64,000 nucleotides of DNA from positions 62,001 through 126,000 of the forward strand of contig JAHDXO010000028.1 in NCBI GenBank assembly GCA_023382975.1, read 5' to 3'. A model generated the notes under the pieces. It ran no database searches, had not been told where the DNA came from, and saw only the letters and a program-made list of their open reading frames with translations. This stretch comes from Pirellulaceae bacterium. Lineage in GTDB: Bacteria; Planctomycetota; Planctomycetia; Pirellulales; Pirellulaceae. This document shows positions 21,601 through 26,950 of this stretch, in pieces (position 1 is the first letter of the stretch; each line of letters starts with the position of its first letter). A program made the position numbers and the translations under genes.

Positions 21601-21737
21601 ATCGCGGCGCCGAAGAGAATCCGGCCCGCGGAGTGAAGATCATCTCCCTGCAGAAAGCCAACTCGACCCGCGTCGAACAAGCCCTCCAGCGCATCCTGGG
21701 CACCTCCCGCCCCACAACGACGCGGGCATCCAGATAG
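9660..21737 (+). CDS. giant exported protein of ~48 tandem secretin-N-domain-like repeats
   Basis: A 4,025-residue protein from a GTG at 9660 with GGAG about 8 bases upstream. Residues 1-31 form a signal peptide (RRFWFIAVLAVYFAG, then TTFAQ). A Pro-Ala-Glu linker (about 64-120) is followed by a helical section and an STN/N0-like domain (about 210-290, FRYQQWKDVLQWLADQADM). From about residue 387 to 3617, units of 64-70 residues repeat. Each begins [V/L/I]xVYxL, contains VPxAxL, then LxAWAxPADHxxI and a closing helix. This is the pattern of the secretin N1/N2 (NolW-like, KH-like) domain. A Pro-rich linker (about 3660-3780) and two to three more divergent units end the protein. I see no secretin beta-barrel domain. 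Length far exceeds ordinary secretins (about 500-800 residues). The likely location is periplasm or cell surface. Function is unknown; ring or fibre formation is inference from the fold. Confidence 0.85.
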   Translation: MPTHKANHPSRRFWFIAVLAVYFAGQTTFAQTEPAGPAPTAEAPAAAESQPEPQPAARPESADPAPAEPAPAEPAPAEPKPAEPKPAEPAPAEPKPAEPAPAEPKPAEPAPAEPKPAEPPSADPAEEPAAEGPPSFERLGDPEMAKRIGLASDQRDEIAALLAQRTEALAAAASEQARAAVIADSDSKLSAVLTDVQRGDFLGKPVDKRLRFMFRYQQWKDVLQWLADQADMSLVMDAPPPGTFNYSDTREYTPEEAIDMLNGVLTIKGYTLVRRGRMLMLVDLSEGLPDGLVFQVPLTSLDKYGKFEFVTVQFDLGKRSPEAVEAAIKPLLSPYHKLTIVPTTRQLFVTDRAGVMRSVGEVVQALPEPVTPPAAPVETPEKPVVEVYPITKADPDAAMTVLRALVPAGNIVLDPKLNQVNAHATPTQQAIIQRVLEQMEAGVPEESRPNLEVYPIATFLDNAIAGSQLVDTLKNIVPQAQLSVSADLKSLVAWATPADQGAIKTALEKLSVDKSPRASRQLEVHRLFKVDPETTLALFQTILPEARLAVDKETRTLIAVAVPADQEVIRGTLKVLQPTEPGPDTPELRFYELTLAMPPDFPEVIQKVSPNSTVAMDQSGMRLMVIASPAEHAKIDKTIQEMQRTTFVQGRPKLVFYPVTPDQRRRFDSVWPALSKELPRVELVREGQPGELAIWARPRQHEVIAEVMDELLREVPDSEKFELSTYPIATRDLSGVLSMLETLYPETKFVSDSESQRLLVWSTRQQHDSIKRSLEQLQATGTGTATTVEIYPLTKAEPNSTLTLLQSMVPHAKLSLDLRAENLVALAVPEDHQTIAAALGKLQPTDADEQAPRLQFYAFDEPPSANLIDILENLTPRARITADAENKRLAVVASPADHAKIEATLEQFHQAAPSKGKPTLAVYPLRASDPAGVQGILKSLLPDSQLTLDAKTNSLVALAAPADQAVIKTTLEQLQAVAAAPDTPVLRFHPLSQAPADNLVKVIQDLVPQAQITPDAENQRLTVVASPADHDTITNIVAEFEANTPPVERAMLTVYPVTPTQQRRFETALTQLAADLPSVQLLPNTAPGELAIWAKPSDHARVAELLKRLATDAAADTPPRLAAYTLKVADPATVSGVLERLFPDVEIVTDQKTRKVMVWAPLEEQARISEAIEQIDSGEPAAWDQEIRAYPLRDADPAVVVEMLTRSLPDVRLSSDAKAGAILAWGTRQEHEQIKKVVEQLSQAPDSAQKVAVYDLKAITAASAQGILQTAVPQAKLTIDAENPQRLTAWARGFEHESIAAILQEIDVPGDGRQESTVEVYTIPSVSLTGAIYQLRTLSTAFPKAQFSLGGDAGQVVAWATAKDHEQIRALVERMKTPAAEDARKLVVYTLDHIEAEQARDILRKVVESAELTADPANPKRLTVWAKAAEHQAIEDALTQIDVEEAAGSGSTAVIYSLEDMDATAAIYAVQFLTATVPTARITRAAQPNQLLAWANARDHERLQMLVDQLTKQPAVEAAPKVAVYTTTSIPAATALAVLRKVAPRAELTADPTNPQRFTAWARPAEHTAIQTVLSDIDVVEAPELTSQAIVYPLPGMTATSSIYVRSFLANAFPRASFTLGAAPEQVVAWATAAEHQQIKKLVDQLAGTGDPANAPKAALYTLQFADADSVRTLLQTAVPQAKLSVDATQPQRLTAWARPAEHDTIKAILAEVDVEAGAAAGTTVAVYRLQGATLATYMPYATQLLTAAYPKAKFSPGPEPGQLLVWANAKDHQGIAELIDRLNAGPPPDEAPVAAVYSMKNITSASAQTILASAVPRAKLSSDVRDPQRLTAWASPADQATIKAIVEQIDVAGDPETSYSVAIYKLEGMSTRAIYYAGTFLASVVPQARFTPGSEEGQMVVWATAKDHEQIKTLIDELTKSPPADIARQIAVYPLQHITAANASQVLTTALPRATITTTPDDPQRLTAWATPADQKTIQAMLEKIDIATEAGGGPTVAVYSLQGATAATTLPYALRLLTTAFPRAQFSAGIEPGQLLAWATAKDQQGIQELVDRLNAGPPAEEAPVAAVYSLKNITSASAQTILASAVPRAKLSSDARDLQRLTAWASPADQATIMAIVEQIDVAGDPETSYSVAIYKLEGMSTRAIYYAGTFLAGVVPQARFTPGSEEGQMVVWATAKDHEQIKKLIEELTKSPPPEIARQIAVYPLQHITAASASQVLTTALPRATITTTPDDPQRLTAWAIPADQKTIQAMLEKIDIETEVGRGATVAVYRLDGATATTVPNALKLLAAAFSRSQFAAGIEPGQLLAWATVEEHEGIQELIDQLNAAPPPEQAPKAVVYTMKFVNAAQVVELLAGATPEAKTTADAEDPQRLVVWAKPADHATIEGILQQVDVEGAVDSGRSAVIYSLEEMDLRSLVFAFRFLTTSVPDARFSPGAREGQVLAYATAKDHQRIQSLVEQLTAAPPAEQAPAAAVYTLKFITATTASEVLRKAVPKAEFTLDAADTARMTVWASPADQATIKSILEQIDVEGEAGGANVEIYQLEGGLTATSAAYALRLLGTAFPNARFSTGTDPAQVVAWASAKDHAEIKALVDRLNAGPPPEKSPAVVVYKLDFLEAAQAQTVLAAAVPQATLTLDPAAPQRLTAWATPEDHQTIDTVLKQIDVEEAVASDRTVAIYSLRDMNPRSVSYVWRFLAGAVPNARLTPGAEPEQLVAWASAKDHQQLKMLIDQLTTVAPEDEPKIAIYTTKFITGANAVQILQLAVPRATLTPDADDPQRLTAWARASDHGNIKSILQEIDVEGDAEAASTVEVYTLQGGLTATSSVYALRLLGTAFPRARFSMGTDAGQIVAWAPARDHADIRALVERLNAGPPDELAPKAEIYTLEFLPAADAVTLLQRAVPAATLTPDPRDPQRLTAWGTPLEHRSIATILKQLDVEIDPANAPTLQIYTLEGIDTRTSTATLRLLTSAFPEITFTAGAEPGQVLALAGPKQHVEIQKLVDQLNQPQPEELAAKAMVYSLKFITAASALQTLQTALPQVRLTSDRDDPQRLTAWARPADHDKVARILAEIDTEADPASRATPVVYTLEKIDPRLAVYTIRYLATAFPKAVISPGAVQGQLIVVATAKDHEQLKTLVDQINQGPPPELAPTAKVYPLKLATATAAIQALSRAVPEATLSVAPDSNQIVAWARPADHEKIAEILETLDQKAPAELEPTAIVYTVDTADVVEVTRILRYAVPQARITAGAEPQQLVAWARPADHALIEDIIEKMAQKGPEELASKVVVYSVPSGDAASALAFLQSTVPAARFSVGSDPRRLIAWARPADHERIKRAVDEIAAGAAEMTTHVYRFRYADPTAAMTVLATLVPTAKMAVDRNEQTLVVTALPEDHEKVRATVDAMDGEDAEGQRPTLKVHKVEVGDVASLYRSLILLFRTDATVQLSMDSRNNSLIAVATAAKHERIHEMIQALAEAAREDADIVMELYPMRNIDSAAALSILQQMMERQGGRAELSYDYRTNQLIAIAKPEYQQLIRDTLDQLRGEEPLLEIYELQFVDPMSAQMAISRQFSDAGLLGPEVDMDPVTDQLFVRATDEQHEQIRDLLIKMGETKLKLQGSRDGRAMRTIRVQGDVSEALREIQRLWPRLRDNELRVISPEELPATVKPPSPAPVPPATAPPPKSVPDNASLRGEFRQPGEVYFVAQIESDQPSADLMPATKRKSKLKGEPAEPVETPQLPPAPIMPPAADEPPEAPLGPPPDLPAETPSELPADMVNDDASAVRPPVFLVPGEGTITIVSEDPEAVQQLEELLRTILPGSGEIGRNISMYPLKYSSAVDVAERLRELFTATGTTWRRGYQPVSIVPDERLNSILVQGSRIDRDTIEALIRTMDTEDARATKPQIVPIHYAEAEEIATTLREVFRSQMTGRTAASTTSTRTATRSLSRMSAEIAVDDATNSLIVVAASPLLEEIIDLAGVLDRGAEENPARGVKIISLQKANSTRVEQALQRILGTSRPTTTRASR
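9852..10018 (+). repeat. Pro-Ala-Glu-Pro codon repeats inside the giant gene
   Basis: About eleven copies of a 15-base unit encode APAEP or KPAEP in tandem. Together with the flanking Pro-rich sequence this looks like an extended linker or cell-envelope-spanning stalk between the signal peptide and the first folded domain. Copy number is likely to vary between strains. Confidence 0.85.
10818..20511 (+). repeat. array of about 48 protein repeats (secretin N-domain type)
   Basis: Reading the translation by eye, I count 48 units between VEVYPITK (10818) and the unit starting LEIYELQF. The first 13 are diverse. Units 14-41 alternate between a type A (ending in DPQRLTAWA, then PADH) and a type B (EPGQLLAWATAKDH, usually followed by a Pro-rich gap), so the recent unit of growth is a pair of about 136 residues. 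The last units (42-48) are again single and divergent. Boundaries are approximate. Confidence 0.8.
15042..16676 (+). repeat. recent tandem duplication of a four-repeat block in the giant gene
   Basis: Repeats 22-25 (15042-15860, 819 bases) and 26-29 (15861-16676, 816 bases) correspond unit for unit. The first three units are nearly identical at DNA level, for example ITSASAQTILASAVPRAKLS in both, while the fourth has diverged. This indicates recent in-frame duplication by unequal recombination. Confidence 0.85.
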
Positions 21738-22061
21738 GACCGGCAGTAGAGGCAGTGAACCGTGTCGCGAGTCGTTCTCGTTGGAGTTTACGATTCATCG
21801 TGTACGCGGCCAATGTCACGCGAACCGGCACGCTGAAGCCGCAACTCCCCAACGGGATCGGTATTCGCTTTCGGGCACCGACGAACCACAGAAGAAACGC
21901 TTTCTTCGAAAACGACTCCCGACTCCTTCCGCAAACGCGACACGAATTCACTTGCCGGTCCTAAGCATCGTTCGAGAAACAACTGTCGCCTCGCCAATGT
22001 AGCCATCACACTCCGTGGGATGATCAGCAATAAACACTGGACAGTTATTTCTCGAACGATG
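21738..22061. other. intergenic region downstream of the giant gene
   Basis: A 324-base gap between the stop of the giant gene and the convergent Gfo/Idh/MocA gene. Apart from the inverted repeat at 21964-22063 and a half copy of a second palindrome family (21999-22028, related to 26882-26950), nothing gene-like is visible. Confidence 0.55.
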
Positions 22062-22063
22062 CT
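21964..22063. repeat. 24-base inverted repeat between convergent genes
   Basis: AGCATCGTTCGAGAAAC at 21964 continues to 21987 and is the reverse complement, with one mismatch, of 22040-22063. The loop is 52 bases. The right arm overlaps the stop codon of the Gfo/Idh/MocA gene. It could be a bidirectional terminator or a small mobile-element remnant; there is no T-run. Confidence 0.65.
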
Positions 22064-23162
22064 AAGTCATCAGATCCAGCGGATTCTTCCGCGTCTTCAG
22101 CGGAAATTCGACCGGCGCGCCCAGCCGGTGCGATTCGAAGACCGCGGCGATCATGGCGATCGTCTCGCGAGCTTCGTAGACGTTGCATTCCGGATAGCGG
22201 TCTTCCTGGATCGCGTCGATCAGGTCGCGGCAGGCCAGCAGGTTGCCACCGTGCAAACCGCGGTCGGTCAGCGGCTCGGCTTCGCCGACGCCGGCCGAAC
22301 TGACGGGCAGCCACTTGGTGCTGCTGCGTCCCGGCGACCAGTTGCGGTCCCGCAGGATCTGCACCGACGGCAGATGGCCGGTCAGCACCTCGATCACGCC
22401 CTCCGAACCGTAGACCTGCAAGCCGAACCGCTCGCCGCCCGCGTTGCGGTGCGATCCGAAATACGCCGTCACGCCGTTGTCCAAGCCGTACATCGCCGCG
22501 ACCGTGTCGCCCGCCAGCGAACCGATGCCCTCGGCGCCGGGTTGTACGTGCGCGCGGGTCACCGGTTGGCCGTCTTGCAGAACCCGGGCAAAGCACCACA
22601 GCGCTTCGCCGCCCAGGTAGTGAATCAAGTTCATCACATGGCTGCCCAGCACCCACAAGTCCTCGCCGCCGCCACGCCGATCCTCCTTGCCGCGGCCGCG
22701 CATTTCGAGCACCTTGCCGATCGCGCCCTCCTCCAACAACTGGCGGACCATCTGCAATCGCGGGCTGTAGCGGGTCTGGTGGGCGATCGCCAGCTTGACC
22801 TTGTGCTTCTCGCACGCCGCCACGATCTCGTCGGCCTCTTCCAGCGTGCGGCAGAACGGCTTCTCCATGTACACGTGCATCCCCCGCTCGGCCGCCGCCA
22901 CGACCATATCGCGGTGCTGGTCCAACCACCGCGGCGCGACCGCCACGACGTCCGGTTTCGCCTCGTCCAGCATCTGGCGGTAGTCGGCGTAACCGCGGCC
23001 CACGTGCAGCCGCTTCTGAGCCGCCGCCAGTCCCGTCTCGTCCGCGTCCGCCACCGCCACGATCTCGCAATCCGGCATTTCGAGCCAGACCGTGTCGAGT
23101 CCATGTCCATAGTTCCCGCGCCCCGTATGCCCGATCACGCCGATCCGAAACCTGGTCTGCAT
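22062..23162 (-). CDS. Gfo/Idh/MocA family oxidoreductase (cytoplasmic)
   Basis: A predicted NAD(P)-dependent sugar or inositol dehydrogenase-like enzyme of 366 residues with no export signal. The Rossmann start reads RIGVIGHTGRGNYGHG (residues ~5-20), and MEKPFCRT near residue 100 is the EKP motif of the family. HQTRYSP and a C-terminal alpha/beta dimerisation region follow. The ATG at 23162 begins directly before the Rossmann strand; the open frame extends 19 codons further with no extra homology. The substrate is unknown. A 24-base inverted repeat overlaps the stop codon. Confidence 0.85.
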   Translation of the reverse strand: MQTRFRIGVIGHTGRGNYGHGLDTVWLEMPDCEIVAVADADETGLAAAQKRLHVGRGYADYRQMLDEAKPDVVAVAPRWLDQHRDMVVAAAERGMHVYMEKPFCRTLEEADEIVAACEKHKVKLAIAHQTRYSPRLQMVRQLLEEGAIGKVLEMRGRGKEDRRGGGEDLWVLGSHVMNLIHYLGGEALWCFARVLQDGQPVTRAHVQPGAEGIGSLAGDTVAAMYGLDNGVTAYFGSHRNAGGERFGLQVYGSEGVIEVLTGHLPSVQILRDRNWSPGRSSTKWLPVSSAGVGEAEPLTDRGLHGGNLLACRDLIDAIQEDRYPECNVYEARETIAMIAAVFESHRLGAPVEFPLKTRKNPLDLMT

Positions 23163-23922
23163 GGCAAGAATCTCCGTCCAGTTGAAATCGTCTTGAATCG
23201 TCGGTTGTGCGATACGCACACCACCCTGCCCCGGATCAGTGTACCGCCTGCGCTTCCGTCAAGCCATGCGGCCGGTGTCGCGTCCCCGGCCTGTGTTGCG
23301 TTCTGGCGCTATTCTGCTGATCCGCGGCCATAGAGTCATGGTGGACGTAGACTTGGCAGCGATGTCTGGGGCACCACGGGCAACGTGAACCACGCCGTCA
23401 CGCGCAACCTGGAGCGATTCCCGGCACCGTTGGCGGAGTCGGGCGCAATTCCGTCCCCGACATCATGGGTTCCCGCCGTCAACAGCGCCGGAACCTGTGG
23501 CCGCTGGGCCTTCGTCGAAATCGGCCCCATTAGGATGCGCAGTCGATCATCCGTGGATTCTTGGCAGAAAGATTGATGGCAGAAAAATCGGCGGGACATG
23601 GGCTGGATCGAATCGCCGGCACCCCGATTCTCAGTCCGTGAACGAACCGCCGATTTCCCTGGGAAAGACAGCCGTTCTTTGGTCTCTGCCAGGAAATCGC
23701 CCCGAGCAGACAAAGATCTTGACGCCATACAGAAGCCGCAGACTGGGCGTCCGGGTTCGAAAACACTGGGAGAAGTGATGATTCCGAAGTTCATGGGAGC
23801 GCAGCAGAATGAGAACCGGGGGGCTGACGCCGCCGCGTTGGCCAGATGGGTTGTCGCCACGCGCCTGGCTGGGTCGCGGGCGTTGAAGAATCGTCGTTAT
23901 CTTCTTGTCATCAATCTTTTTG
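23163..23922. other. 760-base region without a supported gene
   Basis: Open frames on both strands (for example 23336-23860 minus and 23598-23954 plus) have atypical composition and no recognisable domain or export signal. A motif with core AAAGATTGATGGCAGAA at 23563-23588 recurs in inverted, imperfect form at 23901-23927, the second copy overlapping the exbD stop. The segment between could be a decayed or non-autonomous element, but no transposase or target duplication was found. Confidence 0.45.
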
Positions 23923-24384
23923 TCATCGGTTCTGGACGGGTTCCGAGGCGGTGAATTGGACTTTTTGGAAGCCTTCTAGGCGGGTGAGGTCGTACAGGTC
24001 GATGACGTGGCCCAGCGGGACTTCGGGGTCGGGGTGAATGATGACAGGGGCGTCGGCTTTGATGGCGGCCAGGGCGGCTAGGGTGCGGCGGACTTGTTCG
24101 AGCGTGGCGACGGGGGCCGAGTTGACTTGCCATTGCGGCTGCCGACCGTCCCAGAGCACGCGGATCACGACTTCGTCGAAATCCTCCTCGGGCAGCGGCA
24201 CGTCGCTCGCCGCGGCTTGCGTCCCCGTGCTGGCCGAGACGCTGCTGGGCAGGATCTGCTCGGCGATCTGGAAACTGGCGGTCCAGATGAAGAAGACCAG
24301 CAGCAAGAAAACGACGTCGATCATCGGCGTCATCTTGACGTCCAAGTCGCGGCGCTGCTGGCTGTACATCGAGGTGCGGCGCAT
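23923..24384 (-). CDS. exbD: ExbD/TolR-family biopolymer transport protein (second copy in operon)
   Basis: A 153-residue inner-membrane protein with one transmembrane helix and a periplasmic domain. VKMTPMIDVVFLLLVFFIW (about residues 16-34) carries the conserved proton-carrying Asp of the ExbD/TolR family. The periplasmic part ends with PVIIHPDPEVPLGHVIDLYD, which matches the family. Its ATG overlaps the stop of the previous exbD (TGATG), so translation is coupled. It differs clearly in sequence from the other exbD, so the two may have separate roles or form a mixed dimer. Confidence 0.9.
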   Translation of the reverse strand: MRRTSMYSQQRRDLDVKMTPMIDVVFLLLVFFIWTASFQIAEQILPSSVSASTGTQAAASDVPLPEEDFDEVVIRVLWDGRQPQWQVNSAPVATLEQVRRTLAALAAIKADAPVIIHPDPEVPLGHVIDLYDLTRLEGFQKVQFTASEPVQNR

Positions 24385-24812
24385 CAGCGGACGTCCTCCG
24401 GCCGGTAGACGGCGAAGGCGACGTTCCAGATCCCGGCTCGGGCACAGGCCAACAAGATGCTTTCGACGTGCCGGTACGCGACGGTGCGATCCCCGCGGAC
24501 TCGCACTTCCAAATCGGCGCCGCTCTCGGCGCGAGCCGCCGCCAATCGCTGACGCAATTCGTCGGTCTCGACCGGCTTGCCGGCCAGCAGCAGTCGCCCG
24601 TCGCCCAAGACGTTGATGGTCAATCGGCGCGCGGCGGTCTCGACGGGCCTCGCACCGTTGGCCGCGGTGGGCAGCGGCAGCGGCATCTGGACTTCCTGCT
24701 TGGCCAGATGGCTGGACACGAGGAAGAAGATGATCAGCAGGAACACGACGTCGATCATCGGGGTCATGTTGAACCCCAAGTCGCCGCCGCGCGTGTGATC
24801 GGGGACTCGCAT
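24384..24812 (-). CDS. exbD: ExbD/TolR-family biopolymer transport protein (first copy in operon)
   Basis: A 142-residue protein of the ExbD/TolR type. After a short cytoplasmic N-terminus, FNMTPMIDVVFLLIIFFLV gives the single membrane helix with the conserved Asp. The periplasmic part holds LTINVLGDGRLLLAGKPV and VRGDRTVAYRHVESILLAC. It works with ExbB to convert proton flow into motion of a partner protein. The ATG overlaps the exbB stop as TGATG, and its own stop overlaps the next exbD in the same way. Confidence 0.92.
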   Translation of the reverse strand: MRVPDHTRGGDLGFNMTPMIDVVFLLIIFFLVSSHLAKQEVQMPLPLPTAANGARPVETAARRLTINVLGDGRLLLAGKPVETDELRQRLAAARAESGADLEVRVRGDRTVAYRHVESILLACARAGIWNVAFAVYRPEDVR

Positions 24813-25624
24813 CAACCGCCTCCTGCCGGTGGCGGAGGCGGAACGGCCGCGCGGGCCGGCGGTGCGGCGGGGGCGGGCGCCGTCCGGCGGCGTTTCAACG
24901 GAGCCACGGCGTGCTGGGCCAGATAGGCGGCCTCGGCGACCAGTTGGTCCAGCCGGTTGCGGAAGACGGCAAAGGCGCCCAGCGACGGGATGGCCACGAT
25001 CAATCCGCCGACCGTGGTGACCAGCGCCTGGTAGATGCCCTCGGCTAGATCGGCCGCACCGGCGGTGCCCTGTGTGCTGGCGACCTGCTGAAAGGCGATG
25101 ATCATTCCGGTCACGGTGCCCAGCAAGCCGACCATCGGCGCGATGTTGCCGATCACCGAGAGGTACTCGATCTTGCGGAACAGCCGCGCCGATTGCTCGG
25201 CGGTCGCGTCCTCCATCGCCTTCTCGACCGCGTTCCAGCCGCCGTCCACTTCGGACAATCCGTTCAGCACGACGAAGGCCAGGAAGCTGGGCTGCTGGCG
25301 GCACGCCTGATCGGCCTCGCCCAACCGTCCGGCCAGCAGCAACTCGCGCACCCGATCGCTCAGCCCGTCGGGCATCAGTTCGCCGCGACGGATGGTCATC
25401 AGGTGGTCGAAGACCAAGTAGGCCGCGGTCAGCGACAGCGCGAACAGCAGCAGCATGATCGAAACGCCGACCAAGCCGCCTGAGAACAGGATGCTGAAGA
25501 AGCCGTGCGAGGCTTCTTGCGCTGCTGCATCGCCGGACTCGTCCGCCGTCTGAGCGAGCGCGGCGACGGGCATGAACCCGACCAAGACGGCGGTGCTAGC
25601 CGTCACGGCAAAGCGGTACCACAT
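24812..25624 (-). CDS. exbB: MotA/TolQ/ExbB proton channel family protein with signal peptide
   Basis: A 270-residue inner-membrane protein. A cleavable-looking signal (FAVTASTAVLVGFMPVAALAQ) is followed by a membrane helix (about 50-72), a cytoplasmic loop, and the family core IAPMVGLLGTVTGMIIAF and GIYQALVTTVGGLIVAIP. The C-terminus ends in a Pro-rich tail. The ATG at 25624 is used because it begins the signal peptide, but a perfect palindrome ends one base before it and no ribosome site is visible. The frame is open through the palindrome, so starts at 25714 or 25792 are possible. It heads the exbB-exbD-exbD stretch with TGATG overlaps and probably energises the vWA protein upstream. Confidence 0.88.
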   Translation of the reverse strand: MWYRFAVTASTAVLVGFMPVAALAQTADESGDAAAQEASHGFFSILFSGGLVGVSIMLLLFALSLTAAYLVFDHLMTIRRGELMPDGLSDRVRELLLAGRLGEADQACRQQPSFLAFVVLNGLSEVDGGWNAVEKAMEDATAEQSARLFRKIEYLSVIGNIAPMVGLLGTVTGMIIAFQQVASTQGTAGAADLAEGIYQALVTTVGGLIVAIPSLGAFAVFRNRLDQLVAEAAYLAQHAVAPLKRRRTAPAPAAPPARAAVPPPPPAGGG

Positions 25625-25625
25625 G

Positions 25626-25689
25626 GTAGCCGAATTCGTGAGAATTCGGAGTCTGCCCAGAATCTCCGAATTCTCACGAATTCGGCTAC
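25626..25689. repeat. dispersed GAATTC palindrome directly before exbB
   Basis: Perfect 26-base arms (25626-25651 and 25664-25689), each GTAGCCGAATTCGTGAGAAT plus TCGGAG, with a 12-base loop. It lies between the TPR-like gene and the exbB start. The transcript would fold into a strong hairpin that may control exbB translation or act as a terminator/attenuator. Related copies are at 53631, 53700 and 55963, with half copies at 9177 and 50894. Confidence 0.85.
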
Positions 25690-25810
25690 AGAAATGCTTC
25701 ACGGTGTTGCCCATCGGGGTGCGCTGTTCGGAGTTGCGGGCGGGAGCCTCCGCGGGACAAGCCCGCGTCATCCAATGACAATGTTTCGACAAGAGTCTGC
25801 TTCCTTTCCG

Positions 25811-26836
25811 TCAATCGCCCGCGAGGGATTCGAGGCGTGCCGTCGCTTGAGTGGCCGACGAGGTTCCGGCGTAATCGCGGAGGATCTCGCGGTACAGCGA
25901 GGCCGCTTCCTGCTTGTCCCCGATTCTTTCCAATTCACGAGCGGCGTTCAAGAGGGCGACAGCCGCCAGGCCACGGTCTTCATCGGCATACAGCAGCGGA
26001 ATCCGCAACCAAGCCAGCGCGGCCCGTTCGCTCTGGCCGCGCGCGGCCAGTCCCTGGGCGAGCGTGAAATAGGCTCCGGCGCGGACTTCGCGCGGCATCT
26101 TCTCCACCAGTTCGCTCCAACGCTGGAGTTCGGCTTCGTCCACGGTCGCGGTGAGGGTGCGCCATCGTTGTGCGGTGGCCAGCGACGCCACTCGACGCTC
26201 ACCGCGCGCGGCCAGTCGCTGCAAGACGTCCATTGCGGCCGCTCGATGGCGGGTGGCCAACAGCCAACTGGCGCCGATCAACGGAGCGATCTCGGAATCG
26301 GTGGATTTCAGCCAAAGCGTCGCTCGCGTTTCGAGCTGCGGAGACGGCTGAACCGACTGCCAGTTCAGCGGGATGCGGCCGAACCACATCGTCTCGGGGT
26401 CGCTCTGCACCAGACGCATGAAGGCTTCCCCCGCTTGCTCGATCCGCCCCAGTGCTTTCAGGCAACTGACCGAGTCGGCCAACATCTGCCGCTGGGCCCA
26501 GATTCGCGGCTCGTCCCGCAAGGCGGTCACGTAAGCTTGCAATGCTTCGTCGTATTTGGCCTCGGCGAACAGGCGGTCGCCGGCCAGTTTGGACGCCGGC
26601 CACTGGGTTTCCACCGACACCACGCGCGCCGCCGGAATCGATTGCTCGCCGCCGCCCGCCGAGCGCAACGTGAGTTGCGCGCCGGTATAGTCCACGATCG
26701 TCCCGGAAACCGTCGCCCGGCCGCTGTCGTCACGCCCCGTGGAATACGTTACCCGGTCCTGGGCGGTCGCGGCCGTTGCCAACAAGACAGCGAAACAGAG
26801 GGAAAAATACGGGGGTGGGAGTGGGTCATTTGTCAT
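25811..26836 (-). CDS. exported TPR-like repeat protein
   Basis: A 341-residue protein with a signal peptide (YFSLCFAVLLATAATAQ). Residues ~28-75 look like a small beta domain (VSGTIVDYTGAQLTLRS). The rest is helical with TPR-like pairs, for example GDRLFAEAKYDEALQAYVTA, ALGRIEQAGEAFMRLVQ and KQEAASLYREILRDYAG. It lies between the vWA gene and exbB on the same strand and probably belongs to that system as a periplasmic scaffold. No enzyme motif is visible. Confidence 0.75.
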   Translation of the reverse strand: MTNDPLPPPYFSLCFAVLLATAATAQDRVTYSTGRDDSGRATVSGTIVDYTGAQLTLRSAGGGEQSIPAARVVSVETQWPASKLAGDRLFAEAKYDEALQAYVTALRDEPRIWAQRQMLADSVSCLKALGRIEQAGEAFMRLVQSDPETMWFGRIPLNWQSVQPSPQLETRATLWLKSTDSEIAPLIGASWLLATRHRAAAMDVLQRLAARGERRVASLATAQRWRTLTATVDEAELQRWSELVEKMPREVRAGAYFTLAQGLAARGQSERAALAWLRIPLLYADEDRGLAAVALLNAARELERIGDKQEAASLYREILRDYAGTSSATQATARLESLAGD

Positions 26837-26881
26837 TGGGATCTCGGCGTTAGGATCGGCAAGTCATCAAGTGTCTTCAGT

Positions 26882-26950
26882 GTAGTCATCACGCTCCGCC
26901 GTGATGATCTGTCGTGATCGTCTGTCGTCACGGCGGAGCGTGACGACTAC
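26882..26950. repeat. second palindrome family, overlapping the vWA stop codon
   Basis: The arms 26882-26904 (GTAGTCATCACGCTCCGCCG plus TGA) and 26928-26950 are reverse complements with one mismatch, separated by a short loop. The right arm contains the vWA stop codon (26947-26949). A degenerate half copy is at 21999-22028. It may stabilise or terminate the upstream mRNA. Confidence 0.75.

Noticed and set aside
23336..23860. 174-codon frame on the minus strand
   Set aside because: Unusual composition, no start context, overlaps repeats, no recognisable family.
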